Origin: Bacilli bacterium
GTDB lineage: Bacteria > Bacillota_I > Bacilli_A > RF39 > UBA660
NCBI GenBank assembly: GCA_918219625.1
Contig: CAKJXT010000055.1
Span: 1-14,473, forward strand
DNA: 14,473 nucleotides
Direction: 5' to 3'
Made by a program: the position numbers and the translations under genes. The notes under the pieces were generated by a model. It was not told the DNA's origin. It did no database searches and saw nothing but the letters and a program-made list of their open reading frames with translations. Below, piece by piece: positions 1 to 7,256 of the stretch; position 1 is the first letter of the stretch; each line of letters begins with the position of its first letter.

Positions 1-379
1 AGATGATAATATTTTTTTATCTTTAGAGTCTTGTCAAAATTTTTATAATGAAAATTATGCTGAAGAAGAATATAGTGAGTTTCTTGAATGTAGACAAGTT
101 GATAAATTTAAAACTTATCAGATATGCGGTATTTATAATAACAGAACTTTTTGTTTAAGACCAGGTGAGAAAAATCTCGATTACAATTACAGTATTTTAA
201 ACAGTGTGTTTGATAATTGTGAGGTTTATTATGGCAATAATTATTTGTGCGGTGATATAATGGATTTATCTGCTTTTATAGATGAATATAGTTATCCAAA
301 TATTGGCTTTTGTTCTATAAAAAAGCGGATGATGAGCGAAGTTGAATATTATTATCCTTTTTGTGGCACAAAAAAATAG
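1..379 (+). CDS. C-terminal part of a Cys-rich, probably exported protein (5' end outside window)
   Basis: An open frame enters from the left edge (first whole codon at base 2) and ends at TAG 377-379, giving 125 residues. The fragment has eight cysteines spread evenly, many Tyr and Asn, and no long hydrophobic segment. Blocks such as YQICGIYNNRTFCLRPGE and ILNSVFDNCEVYYGNNYLCG resemble, from memory, the C-terminal halves of type IV pilin-like proteins of uncultured Bacilli, where paired Cys residues would form disulfides outside the cell. That link is inference: the diagnostic N-terminal prepilin leader and hydrophobic helix lie outside the window. It could also be another secreted Cys-rich protein. 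Codon use matches the neighbours. The coding call is firm; the family call is weak. Confidence 0.7.
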   Translation, partial: DDNIFLSLESCQNFYNENYAEEEYSEFLECRQVDKFKTYQICGIYNNRTFCLRPGEKNLDYNYSILNSVFDNCEVYYGNNYLCGDIMDLSAFIDEYSYPNIGFCSIKKRMMSEVEYYYPFCGTKK

Positions 380-384
380 ACGCT

Positions 385-447
385 TATATAGAATCTGATA
401 CTATATATGTGTTTATCTTGATAAAATTTATTCTTTAAAACGAGATA
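385..447 (+). other. two consecutive stem-loops in the intergenic region
   Basis: Two potential hairpins lie just after the stop of the first gene. Bases 385-391 (TATATAG) pair perfectly with 401-407 (CTATATA) around a 9-base loop. Bases 414-420 (TATCTTG) pair with 441-447 (CGAGATA) with one G-T wobble around a 20-base loop. Neither has a T run after it, so neither looks like a terminator alone. In such A+T-rich DNA stems of this size can arise by chance, so any role as a 3' UTR structure is only a possibility. Confidence 0.25.
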
Positions 448-451
448 ATAT

Positions 452-485
452 AAAATATAGTAATTTTTAATTATTATATTTTTTT
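452..485 (+). terminator. weak A+T-only terminator-like hairpin
   Basis: Arms 452-463 and 471-482 form a 12-pair stem with one G-T wobble around a 7-base loop, and T continues to 485. The stem has almost no G-C pairs and little T tract is left after it, so it would be a weak terminator. Its position between the first gene's stop and the tex promoter fits the role. Confidence 0.4.
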
Positions 486-486
486 G

Positions 487-516
487 TTGACTTGTTTTAA
501 TTTTTTGTGTTACAGT
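487..516 (+). promoter_or_regulatory. promoter for tex
   Basis: A -35 box TTGACT (487-492) and a -10 box TACAGT (511-516) are 18 bases apart. The -10 is preceded by TG at 508-509, making an extended -10. The spacer is T-rich, as in the promoter at 7209. It lies 26 bases upstream of the tex ATG, leaving a leader of roughly 20 bases. Confidence 0.6.
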
Positions 517-541
517 TTTATATGTAGAATTGAGGTATAGT

Positions 542-2713
542 ATGAACGACAATATTATAAGTAGTATTAGTAAAGAGATAAATAAGAGTGAGAAACATGT
601 TAAGGTTGTTTTAGAGATGTTATCTGAAGGCAATACAGTTCCTTTTATTGCTAGATATAGAAAAGAAGCAACTGGTGCGATGACTGAGGATGAAATTCGT
701 AAAATTAGTGAGGTTTATCTTTATCAAGTTAATTTATTAAAGCGTAAAGAGGATGTTATTAGATTAATTGATGAGAAAGGTTTAATGACAGATGATTTAC
801 GTAGTAAAATTATGGCTTGTGAGAAGTTAGTTGATGTTGAGGATTTATATCGTCCTTATAAAGAAAAAAAGAAAACTAAGGCAACTGATGCGATTAATAA
901 TGGATTAGAACCTTTAGCTAAAATGATTATGTCATTTCCTACTAGTGGTGATATTAATAGTATGGCTAGTAAGTATGTTAATGATAAGGTTAAGGATGTT
1001 GATGCAGCTATAGAGGGTGCGGGATATATTATTGCTGAATGGGTTAGTGATAATGCATATTATCGTAAATGGATTAGAAATTATACTTATAGAAATGGTT
1101 TGATTGTAACTAAAGTCAAGAAGGATAATCCTGATACTAGTAAAGTTTATGAGATGTATTATAATTATAGTGAAAAGGTTAGTGAGATTAAGCCCCATAG
1201 AGTTTTAGCTATTAATAGAGCTGAAAAAGAGAAGGTTATTACTGTTAATATTGATGTTAATGTTGATGAGATTATTTCATTCTTAGAAAGTAAGATTATT
1301 AAGAATGATAAAAGTTTTGTTTGTTCTATAGTTAAAAATAGTATATTAGATAGTTATAAAAGATTAATATCTGGTTCTATTGAAAGAGAAATTAGAAGTG
1401 ATTTAAAAGAAAAAGCAGATGTTTCTGCTATTGATAATTTTAGTAAGAATTTAGAGTGTTTATTATTACAACCACCTATGAAAGAAAAAGTTGTTTTAGC
1501 TTTTGATCCTGGTTTTGTTAATGGATGTAAGATAGCTGTTGTTGATAAGAATGGTAAATATTTAGATTCTACTGTTATTAAGCCATTCTTAAAAGGTATT
1601 AGTTCTGAGTCTTTAAAGAGTTGTAAAGAAAAAATTGTTAATCTAATCAAAAAATATAATGTTGATATTATTGCGATAGGTAATGGTACTGCTTCCCGTG
1701 AGAGTGAAAAATTTTGTAGTGAAATGATTCATGAGTATGGATTAACATGTAAGTATGTTATTGTAAGTGAGGCTGGGGCTTCTATATATAGTGCTTCTAA
1801 ATTAGCAATTGAAGAGTTCCCTGATTTAGAGGTTGAAAAAAGAAGTGCGGTTAGTATTGGTAGAAGACTTCAAGATCCATTATCTGAACTTGTTAAAATC
1901 CCACCAGAAGGAATTGGTGTAGGACTTTATCAACATGACGTTGCTGAAAAGGCTTTAAAAGAAAATTTAGATTTTGTTGTTGAAAAAGCAGTTAATAGCG
2001 TTGGTGTTAATGTTAATACGGCAAGTCGTTCGTTACTTGGATATGTATCAGGTATTAACAGTAAAAATATTGATAAAATTATTGAGTATAGGGAAAGTAA
2101 TGGAAGAATTAATTCACGTGATGAAATTAAGAAAAAAAAGTTACTTAGTGATAAAGCATATGAGCAAGCAATTGGCTTCTTAAGAATTACAGAGGGAAGT
2201 AATATTTTAGATGTTACTGGAATACATCCTGAAAGTTATGATATCACTTTAAAATTATTAGATGTTTTAGGTTTATCTTTATCTGATATTGGAAGTAGTC
2301 GTATGAGTGATGTTTTAAATGGCATCAATAAGGATGAAATGGCTTCTAAGTTGGGAACTGATAAATATACATTAGAAGATATTATTAAGTGTTTAATTAG
2401 TCCTAATCGAGATCCTCGTGATGAGATGCCTCAGCCTATTTTAAAGAGTGATGTTTTGGATATTAAGGATTTAAGTAATGGTATGAAATTACAAGGAACA
2501 GTTCGCAATGTTGTTGATTTTGGTGCATTTATAGATATTGGCCTTCATAATGACGGGCTTGTTCATATTTCTCGTATTACTGAAAGATATATTAAACATC
2601 CAAGTGATATTTTATCTGTTGGTGATATTGTTGATTGTTATGTTATTGATATTGATTTGGAGAAAGAAAAGGTGTCTTTATCTTTAATAGAACCAAATAA
2701 ATTAAAAAAATGA
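542..2713 (+). CDS. tex: Tex family RNA-binding transcriptional accessory protein
   Basis: At 723 residues this is the usual Tex length. Tex is a cytoplasmic nucleic-acid-binding protein linked to transcription and RNA metabolism; its exact role differs between species. Visible parts in order are the N-terminal helical Tex region (PFIARYRKEATGAM near residue 34), a YqgF/RNase H-like domain from about 317 (LAFDPGFVNGCK, later IGNGTASRESEKF), the conserved EAGASIYSAS and RRLQDPLSELVKI blocks, a helix-hairpin-helix region from about 484 (VGVNVNTASRSLLGYVSG), and a C-terminal S1 domain at about 644-716 (GTVRNVVDFGAFIDIG, GLVHIS). The ATG at 542 is preferred over the in-frame TTG at 530 because GAGGT at 532-536 is its ribosome site and would lie inside the longer reading. 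The next gene begins 58 bases downstream with no clear terminator between, so read-through is possible. Confidence 0.97.
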   Translation: MNDNIISSISKEINKSEKHVKVVLEMLSEGNTVPFIARYRKEATGAMTEDEIRKISEVYLYQVNLLKRKEDVIRLIDEKGLMTDDLRSKIMACEKLVDVEDLYRPYKEKKKTKATDAINNGLEPLAKMIMSFPTSGDINSMASKYVNDKVKDVDAAIEGAGYIIAEWVSDNAYYRKWIRNYTYRNGLIVTKVKKDNPDTSKVYEMYYNYSEKVSEIKPHRVLAINRAEKEKVITVNIDVNVDEIISFLESKIIKNDKSFVCSIVKNSILDSYKRLISGSIEREIRSDLKEKADVSAIDNFSKNLECLLLQPPMKEKVVLAFDPGFVNGCKIAVVDKNGKYLDSTVIKPFLKGISSESLKSCKEKIVNLIKKYNVDIIAIGNGTASRESEKFCSEMIHEYGLTCKYVIVSEAGASIYSASKLAIEEFPDLEVEKRSAVSIGRRLQDPLSELVKIPPEGIGVGLYQHDVAEKALKENLDFVVEKAVNSVGVNVNTASRSLLGYVSGINSKNIDKIIEYRESNGRINSRDEIKKKKLLSDKAYEQAIGFLRITEGSNILDVTGIHPESYDITLKLLDVLGLSLSDIGSSRMSDVLNGINKDEMASKLGTDKYTLEDIIKCLISPNRDPRDEMPQPILKSDVLDIKDLSNGMKLQGTVRNVVDFGAFIDIGLHNDGLVHISRITERYIKHPSDILSVGDIVDCYVIDIDLEKEKVSLSLIEPNKLKK

Positions 2714-2724
2714 TTCAAAAATAT

Positions 2725-2752
2725 TTTATTTGATTTTAATAAGTTGTATAAT
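2725..2752 (+). promoter_or_regulatory. possible promoter for the YfcC-like permease
   Basis: A perfect -10 hexamer TATAAT lies at 2747-2752. The best upstream partner at workable spacing is a poor TTTATT (2725-2730, 16-base spacer), while a better TTGATT at 2730 is too close. AGGAGGT at 2758-2764 follows, seven bases before the ATG. Either a weak promoter or co-transcription with tex is possible. Confidence 0.4.
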
Positions 2753-2771
2753 TAAATAGGAGGTTAAAGAT

Positions 2772-4199
2772 ATGAAAAAGAAAAAAGATTATTTATTACT
2801 AATTGTGTTAATGCCATTATTTATTTATATGTTGTTGACATGGTTTGTTCCTGCTGGAAATTTTTCTGGAGGAGAATTTGTTAAAGGTGAGGTTTCATCT
2901 TTAGGATTATATGGATTATTTAGTGCTCCTGTTACTGGATTTACTGTTTTAGCACAAAATGTTATTTTTTTACTTTGTGTTGGTGGATTTTATGGAGTAC
3001 TTAATAAGACAGGTGTCTATCAAAATTTAGTGGATAATTTAGCAAAAGAAAATAAAAAAGTTTTATTAATAGTTAGTGTTATGGTTTTTGCTTTAATATC
3101 TTCACTATTTGGTGGAACAATGTTTGTCTTCTCATCATCATCTTCATTATTTGGTGGATCGATGATGGCATTCTTATTATTACCTTTCTTTATTACTGTT
3201 TTAGTAAAAGCAGGATATAGTAAAGTTAGTAGTATTGCTGCAACTGTAGGTTCTACTTTAATTGGTACACTTGCATCTACTACTGGTAATTTAGGTTTTC
3301 TTAAAAATTATCTTAATATGGAACCAAAGGCTTATATTATATACAATATAATAATGCTTATTGTATTGGTATTCTTACTTTGTATGTTTATTATTATAAA
3401 AGATAAGAAGGAAGATAATAAAAAAGAGTCGATAAAGGATATACCTTTGTATGAAGTTTCTAAAGATAATAAGAAGAGTTCTGTTCCTTTAATTATTATT
3501 CTTGCAGTTACAATTATTTTAATAGTTATGGGAGGATATAATTGGGATATTAGTTATGGATTTAAAGGATTCGCTAATTTTCATGAATGGTTAGTTGAGA
3601 GAGAATTATTTGGAACTAATATATTTACTAGATTGTTTGGTAATTTTTCAGAGATTGGTGCTTTTTCAATTAATGATGTAAGTGCAATAATTGTTATTAT
3701 GAGTTTAATTATTGCTTGGGTTTATAGTGTAAAAGATTCTTTTGTTTCATTTATAAATGGTGCTAAGGAAATGTTACTTCCAAGTATTTATATAGTACTT
3801 GCTAGTGTTATATTTACTCAAGTTTTAACAACTAACAGTAGTATTTATGCTACAATTATTAATCCAATAATTAAGATTTCTAAGGATTTTAATGTATTTA
3901 CAGGTACATTAACAGGTATTGTGGGCAGTTTCTTCTTTAATGATTCATTATATTTAGTTAATGGATTATATGGGGTTATTTCTGCATTTGATGCTACAAA
4001 ATTACCTTTAATTGTTAATGTATTGCAATCAACATTTGGTATTATGATGTTTGTATTGCCAGTTAGTATACTACTAGTTGGTGGTTTAAAATATCTTAAT
4101 GTTTCATATAAGGAATGGATTAAATATATTTGGATATTCATATTACAAGCATTCGCAATTAGTGTAATAGGAAATGTTATCTTATCAATGATAATCTAA
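2772..4199 (+). CDS. divergent YfcC/DcuC-type membrane permease
   Basis: This 475-residue protein is polytopic, with hydrophobic segments over most of its length and a charged cytoplasmic-looking loop at about 210-235 (many Lys, Asp, Glu). It resembles the YfcC/DcuC branch of the ion transporter superfamily, whose members carry C4-dicarboxylates or amino acids. Shared signs are WFVPAGNF near residue 24, GGFYGVLNKTGVYQ near 71, the AGYSKVSSIAAT block, and a C-terminal VSYKEWIKY like the V-Y-W-K ending of YfcC. The Met-Cys/Ala-Glu-Glu motif common in the family is absent; in its place is an imperfect duplication (SSLFGGTM then SSLFGGSM). Substrate cannot be named. The start is set by AGGAGGT at 2758-2764. 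A strong terminator overlaps the stop codon. Confidence 0.65.
   Translation: MKKKKDYLLLIVLMPLFIYMLLTWFVPAGNFSGGEFVKGEVSSLGLYGLFSAPVTGFTVLAQNVIFLLCVGGFYGVLNKTGVYQNLVDNLAKENKKVLLIVSVMVFALISSLFGGTMFVFSSSSSLFGGSMMAFLLLPFFITVLVKAGYSKVSSIAATVGSTLIGTLASTTGNLGFLKNYLNMEPKAYIIYNIIMLIVLVFLLCMFIIIKDKKEDNKKESIKDIPLYEVSKDNKKSSVPLIIILAVTIILIVMGGYNWDISYGFKGFANFHEWLVERELFGTNIFTRLFGNFSEIGAFSINDVSAIIVIMSLIIAWVYSVKDSFVSFINGAKEMLLPSIYIVLASVIFTQVLTTNSSIYATIINPIIKISKDFNVFTGTLTGIVGSFFFNDSLYLVNGLYGVISAFDATKLPLIVNVLQSTFGIMMFVLPVSILLVGGLKYLNVSYKEWIKYIWIFILQAFAISVIGNVILSMII
3099..3164 (+). repeat. imperfect 24-base direct repeat inside the permease gene
   Basis: Bases 3099-3122 and 3141-3164 match at 20 of 24 positions and are offset by 42 bases, exactly 14 codons. 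They encode SSLFGGTM and SSLFGGSM on either side of a short FVFSSS linker. The in-frame period suggests a past local duplication, though structural constraint on a re-entrant loop could also keep the two copies alike. Confidence 0.6.
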
Positions 4200-4220
4200 A
4201 GCACAAAAATGTGCTTTTTT
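4198..4220 (+). terminator. Rho-independent terminator after the permease
   Basis: A perfect 8-pair stem, AAAGCACA (4198-4205) with TGTGCTTT (4210-4217), closes on an AAAA loop and runs into T residues to 4220. The left arm starts within the TAA stop codon of the permease gene. Confidence 0.88.
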
Positions 4221-4221
4221 C

Positions 4222-4250
4222 TTTACTTTAATTTTAAAATATATTAATAT
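4222..4250 (+). promoter_or_regulatory. promoter for the 4282-5534 membrane gene pair
   Basis: TTTACT (4222-4227) and TAATAT (4245-4250) are separated by 17 bases, directly after the previous terminator. AGGAGGG at 4268-4274 follows, seven bases before the ATG at 4282. The surrounding sequence is almost pure A+T, so other -10 registers are possible. Confidence 0.5.
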
Positions 4251-4281
4251 ATTAATAGGTGATGATTAGGAGGGTTTAAAA

Positions 4282-4878
4282 ATGATTTTAGTAGTTTTTT
4301 CTTGTTTATTAGTGTTTTTAGGTATGTTTATAGGTAATAAGTATGATTTAAAAAAGATTTCTATAAACGCTATATTTGGTTTATTTACTGTAAATGCTTT
4401 TCAATGCATTTCATCAGCAGTATACCCATTGTTATATAAAAATTATCATAAATCTACAATGTTTTTTATTATACTTGGTATTATTTTAGGATATTTAGTA
4501 ATTAAATTCATAAACTGTAAGTACGAAGATAGTGATAATATTTCTATTTTAGGTTTTACTGTTATAAATACATATTTGCTTATTATTCACAGTTTTAGCA
4601 TAGTATTTTTAATTATTAATATTCTTTATTATGTTTTGCTTGGTATTTATATTAGCAAGAGTAAAAGTTGGATTTATGTTTTATTAGGTTGTTTTTTAGG
4701 AATATTATTGAGTCTAATTAAATTATGGCTAATAGGATATGCTTATGGAATTTGTGTGGGTTTTGTTGTTTACTTTATTTTATCTGTTTATAATATTGTT
4801 TTTAGATGTAAGGAAAAGAATGCGCATATTGCTTTAATTGCTGGCTCTATAATTGCTTTATTAGGTGGTTTATTATGA
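4282..4878 (+). CDS. polytopic integral membrane protein of unknown function
   Basis: I do not recognise this 198-residue protein with confidence. It is hydrophobic almost throughout, with about seven or eight predicted membrane segments, short loops and few charges (a small Lys/Asp/Glu cluster near 76-86 and a Lys/Arg/Glu patch near 174-179). The spacing of helices and the end (NAHIALIAGSIIALLGG) loosely recall the last helix of ZIP metal transporters, but the His/Glu metal-binding motifs of working ZIP proteins are not seen, so this is only a lead. The start is firm: AGGAGGG at 4268-4274. The stop codon overlaps the next gene's ATG by four bases (ATGA), implying translational coupling and a shared task with the zincin-like protein downstream. 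Confidence 0.8.
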   Translation: MILVVFSCLLVFLGMFIGNKYDLKKISINAIFGLFTVNAFQCISSAVYPLLYKNYHKSTMFFIILGIILGYLVIKFINCKYEDSDNISILGFTVINTYLLIIHSFSIVFLIINILYYVLLGIYISKSKSWIYVLLGCFLGILLSLIKLWLIGYAYGICVGFVVYFILSVYNIVFRCKEKNAHIALIAGSIIALLGGLL

Positions 4879-5534
4879 AATATTATAGATATTCAATGAA
4901 TATGTTAAAGTTAAATATCTTTTGTGTAATCATTATGATTTTTGTTTTTGTAATAATTGGATATGTTGGATTATTTTCCTTTTTAAATTTTAAATGTTTA
5001 GTTTTATATTTCTTTTGGATGTTTTTACATGAGTTTATTCATGGTATTGGTTTTTATGTTAGTGGGGTTAAGCATAAAAATATTGTTTATGGAGCTAATC
5101 TTGAAAAAGGAATATTTTATTGTATGTGTAAGGAACAAATATCTAAGAGAGGAATAATGATTTCTTTGTTTTTTCCTTTTATGTTTATTGGCGTTATTAC
5201 ATTAATTGTAGGTTTTATTGTTTATAATCCTATTCTTATTGTTTTGTCTTTACTTAATATTGCTGGATGTGCTGGTGATATTGCGATGATTATTTCTTTT
5301 ATTAAACTTCCTGATTTTTCTTATGTTGATTTAGATGATTGCACTGGTTTTGTACTTGTTAGCAAAAATGATTTATCTAAACACAAATTATTTGGAATGG
5401 ATTTAGTTGAAAGTGATAGTTATTCTAAGTTAGGTAAGGCTTCTAATTATAAAAAATTTACTATATCTAAATTATCATGGATTGTATTTGGAATATTACT
5501 TTTCGCATTACTTGTTACATTTTTTTGTAAATAA
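4875..5534 (+). CDS. DUF3267-type putative membrane zinc metalloprotease
   Basis: This 219-residue membrane protein carries an HExxH zinc site, HEFIHG at residues 52-57, inside a hydrophobic helix. About 75 residues later comes GCAGDI (131-136), whose Asp135 is a likely third zinc ligand. The YCMCKEQISKRG stretch (82-93) and following FFPF fit the DUF3267 putative zincin peptidase family, known in Bacillota but with unknown substrates. Membrane segments are seen at roughly 12-34, 41-60, 93-114, 117-142 and 197-217. The protein begins in the ATGA overlap with the upstream membrane gene, so the two are probably co-translated. The Cys residues at 83 and 85 near the active site are a small oddity. 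The family call is fairly sure; activity is inferred. Confidence 0.85.
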   Translation: MKYYRYSMNMLKLNIFCVIIMIFVFVIIGYVGLFSFLNFKCLVLYFFWMFLHEFIHGIGFYVSGVKHKNIVYGANLEKGIFYCMCKEQISKRGIMISLFFPFMFIGVITLIVGFIVYNPILIVLSLLNIAGCAGDIAMIISFIKLPDFSYVDLDDCTGFVLVSKNDLSKHKLFGMDLVESDSYSKLGKASNYKKFTISKLSWIVFGILLFALLVTFFCK

Positions 5535-5547
5535 GCAATGTTTTTTT
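5511..5547 (+). terminator. possible weak terminator after the DUF3267 gene
   Basis: CTTGTTACA (5511-5519) can pair with TGTAAATAAG (5526-5535) with one bulged A and one G-T pair, around a T6 loop. A seven-T run follows at 5541-5547 after a five-base gap. The stem spans the end of the coding region and the stop codon. The gap before the T run makes it a marginal terminator. Confidence 0.35.
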
Positions 5548-5556
5548 CTTTTTTTC

Positions 5557-5585
5557 TTGATAAGATTGGTAATCTGTGGTATTAT
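5557..5585 (+). promoter_or_regulatory. strong promoter for pyruvate kinase
   Basis: TTGATA (5557-5562) and TATTAT (5580-5585) are 17 bases apart, each one base off consensus. This is one of the best promoters in the window. Transcription would start near 5592, leaving a leader of about 27 bases to the ATG at 5619. Confidence 0.75.
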
Positions 5586-5604
5586 TAGTGAGTATTTATG
5601 AAAA

Positions 5605-5611
5605 AAAGGAG
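5605..5611 (+). promoter_or_regulatory. ribosome binding site that decides the pyk start
   Basis: AAAGGAG at 5605-5611 sits seven bases before the ATG at 5619. An in-frame ATG at 5598 lies upstream of this site and only a few bases from the predicted transcript start, so translation should begin at 5619. Confidence 0.8.
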
Positions 5612-5618
5612 TGTTATT

Positions 5619-7079
5619 ATGGGTTGTAAAAAAACTAAAATAATTTGTAGTATTGGACCAGCAAGTAATCAACCTGATGTAATGGAAAAAATGGTTGAAG
5701 CTGGTATGAATATTGCTAGACTTAATTTCTCTCATGCTACTGATGAGGAAAAACAACAATTTCAAGATTGTGTTCGCGAAGTAAGAAGGAGAACTGGAAA
5801 GAATATTTCTATTTTATGGGATACTAAAGGTCCTGAACTTCGTGGATGTGTTATGGAAGCTGATGATGAGGGTACAGAAGGAGCAGAACTTGTTGTTGGG
5901 AAGACTATTCGTTTAGTTAAAGATGCTGTTATTGGTAATGCAGAAAGAATTACTTTTAATCATCCATCTGTTATTGAAGGATTAGAGGTAGGAGATGAAG
6001 TATGGCTTGAAAACGCTAAGATGAAAGTTGTTGTAGAGTCAGTTGAATCTGATGGTGTTACTTGTCGTATTACTCAAGGTGGTTTCTTAGGAAGTCGTAA
6101 GAGTTGTATTATTCCAGGTAAGCCATTAAATATTCCATATGTTTCTGATAAGGATAGAGAAGATATTAAATATTCATGTGAACATGGTGGAGAATATTTA
6201 GCTATTTCATTTGTTTCTAATAAAGAAAATATTTTAGAAATCAAAGAATTATTAAAGCAATATGGAAGAGAAGATTTAAAAATTATTTGTAAAGTAGAGA
6301 GTTTATTTGGTGTAGAAAACATTCGTGAGATTTATGAAAATTCTGATGGTGTTATGATTGGTCGTGGAGACTTAGGTAGTGAAGTTCCACCTGAGGAAAT
6401 TCCTGCAATGCAAAAGGATATGATTAGAGTTGCTCGTGAGATGGGTAAAATTGTTATTGTTGCTACTGAAATGTTAGAGACAATGATGGAGAATAATAGA
6501 CCAAAGAGAGCTGAAGTTTCTGATATAGCTAATGCTGTATTTGATGGTACTGATGCTGTTATGTTATCTGGTGAAACCACAATTGGTAAACATCCAGTAG
6601 AAACTGTTGCTGCAATGGCAAGAACTTGTGAAACTACTGAAAAGTATACTGATTTTACTGGTAAATTTGCTTTACCTGATAATGATGATGCTGATTGTGA
6701 AGCACTTGCTAGTGGTGTTATTAACTGTGCTAATATAATGGATGCTAAATTAATAGTTGTTCAATCACATACAGGAAAAACTGCTCAAATCTTGAGTAAT
6801 TTAAAACCAAACGCGCCAATTTTAGCTATTTGTGATGACGAAAAAATGGGTAGAAGAATTGGACTTAATTATGGTGTTTATTCTACTGTTTCTGAAAGAT
6901 CTAAGACTATTGATGAGTTTATTGGTCAAGCTAAGAAATGTGCTATAGAATTTTCTGACAAATTTGGTTTAGGACTTAAATCAGGAGATAAGATTTTAAT
7001 TACTGCAGGTTTAGTTGGATCTGATGAATCATCTAGAATGTATGTAGATAGTAACTTAATGAAGATAGATACAATATAG
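5619..7079 (+). CDS. pyk: pyruvate kinase
   Basis: Pyruvate kinase catalyses phosphoenolpyruvate + ADP to pyruvate + ATP, the last ATP-yielding step of cytoplasmic glycolysis. From the chosen start it is 486 residues, normal for the family. Domain A (about 1-70 and 168-345) holds KIICSIGPAS, RLNFSHA, the catalytic-Lys block ICKVESLFGVENIREI (Lys225) and GRGDLGSEVP. The lid domain B spans about 71-167, and the C-terminal domain (about 355-486) ends the protein. Asn36, Ser38, Asp68 and Thr69 match the usual K+ ligands, and Glu73 in GPELR is the residue typical of K+-dependent enzymes. Oddities are VATEMLETMM where ATQML is usual, and ENAK where the lid usually has DDG. No extra PEP-utilizer domain is fused at the C terminus. 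It is transcribed alone between its own promoter and terminator. Confidence 0.97.
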   Translation: MGCKKTKIICSIGPASNQPDVMEKMVEAGMNIARLNFSHATDEEKQQFQDCVREVRRRTGKNISILWDTKGPELRGCVMEADDEGTEGAELVVGKTIRLVKDAVIGNAERITFNHPSVIEGLEVGDEVWLENAKMKVVVESVESDGVTCRITQGGFLGSRKSCIIPGKPLNIPYVSDKDREDIKYSCEHGGEYLAISFVSNKENILEIKELLKQYGREDLKIICKVESLFGVENIREIYENSDGVMIGRGDLGSEVPPEEIPAMQKDMIRVAREMGKIVIVATEMLETMMENNRPKRAEVSDIANAVFDGTDAVMLSGETTIGKHPVETVAAMARTCETTEKYTDFTGKFALPDNDDADCEALASGVINCANIMDAKLIVVQSHTGKTAQILSNLKPNAPILAICDDEKMGRRIGLNYGVYSTVSERSKTIDEFIGQAKKCAIEFSDKFGLGLKSGDKILITAGLVGSDESSRMYVDSNLMKIDTI

Positions 7080-7094
7080 TATCTATTTTTTTTT
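7065..7094 (+). terminator. Rho-independent terminator overlapping the pyk 3' end
   Basis: ATAGATAC (7065-7072) and GTATCTAT (7079-7086) form a perfect 8-pair stem around a 6-base loop, followed by eight T residues (7087-7094). The left arm is inside the last pyk codons and most of the TAG stop lies in the loop. Confidence 0.88.
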
Positions 7095-7208
7095 GAATTT
7101 TACAGATTTTATATTGATTGTTTTTTAATTTATACATTTTTTTAAAATTTGTTATGCAGATTTTTAAATTTTGTATTTTTTTTTGTTATATTTTTTAAAA
7201 TCAATCAT

Positions 7209-7237
7209 TTGACTTGTTTTTTTTTATTTTGTATTAT
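7209..7237 (+). promoter_or_regulatory. promoter for the adhesin-sortase-unknown-dinD unit
   Basis: TTGACT (7209-7214) and TATTAT (7232-7237) are 17 bases apart with an all-T/A spacer. AAGGAG at 7246-7251 and the ATG at 7257 follow, so the leader is very short. The rest of the gap (7095-7208) is T-rich low-complexity sequence in which nothing else was recognised. Confidence 0.72.
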
Positions 7238-7256
7238 GCATTTGAAAGGAGAATTT

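Noticed and set aside
352..633. Minus-strand frame of 93 codons over the first intergenic gap and the start of tex
   Set aside because: Mostly Leu/Ile from T-rich DNA read backwards, with no convincing ribosome site, and it runs across the tex promoter and coding start.
932..1650. Minus-strand frames opposite tex
   Set aside because: Antisense shadows of a well-conserved gene; low-complexity Ile/Thr/Asn content and no start signals.
1974..2183. Plus-strand 69-codon frame inside tex
   Set aside because: Lies in another frame of a region with strongly conserved Tex helix-hairpin-helix sequence.
6074..6580. Two minus-strand 82-codon frames opposite pyk
   Set aside because: Opposite highly conserved pyruvate kinase motifs; no promoter or ribosome site supports them.
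7095..7208. Riboswitch or small RNA in the gap before the adhesin gene
   Set aside because: The sequence is T-rich low complexity with only short 6-base inverted matches and no recognised aptamer.
7149..7256. Longer N terminus for the adhesin
   Set aside because: The added residues would span the promoter and ribosome site, and the signal peptide starts cleanly at 7257.
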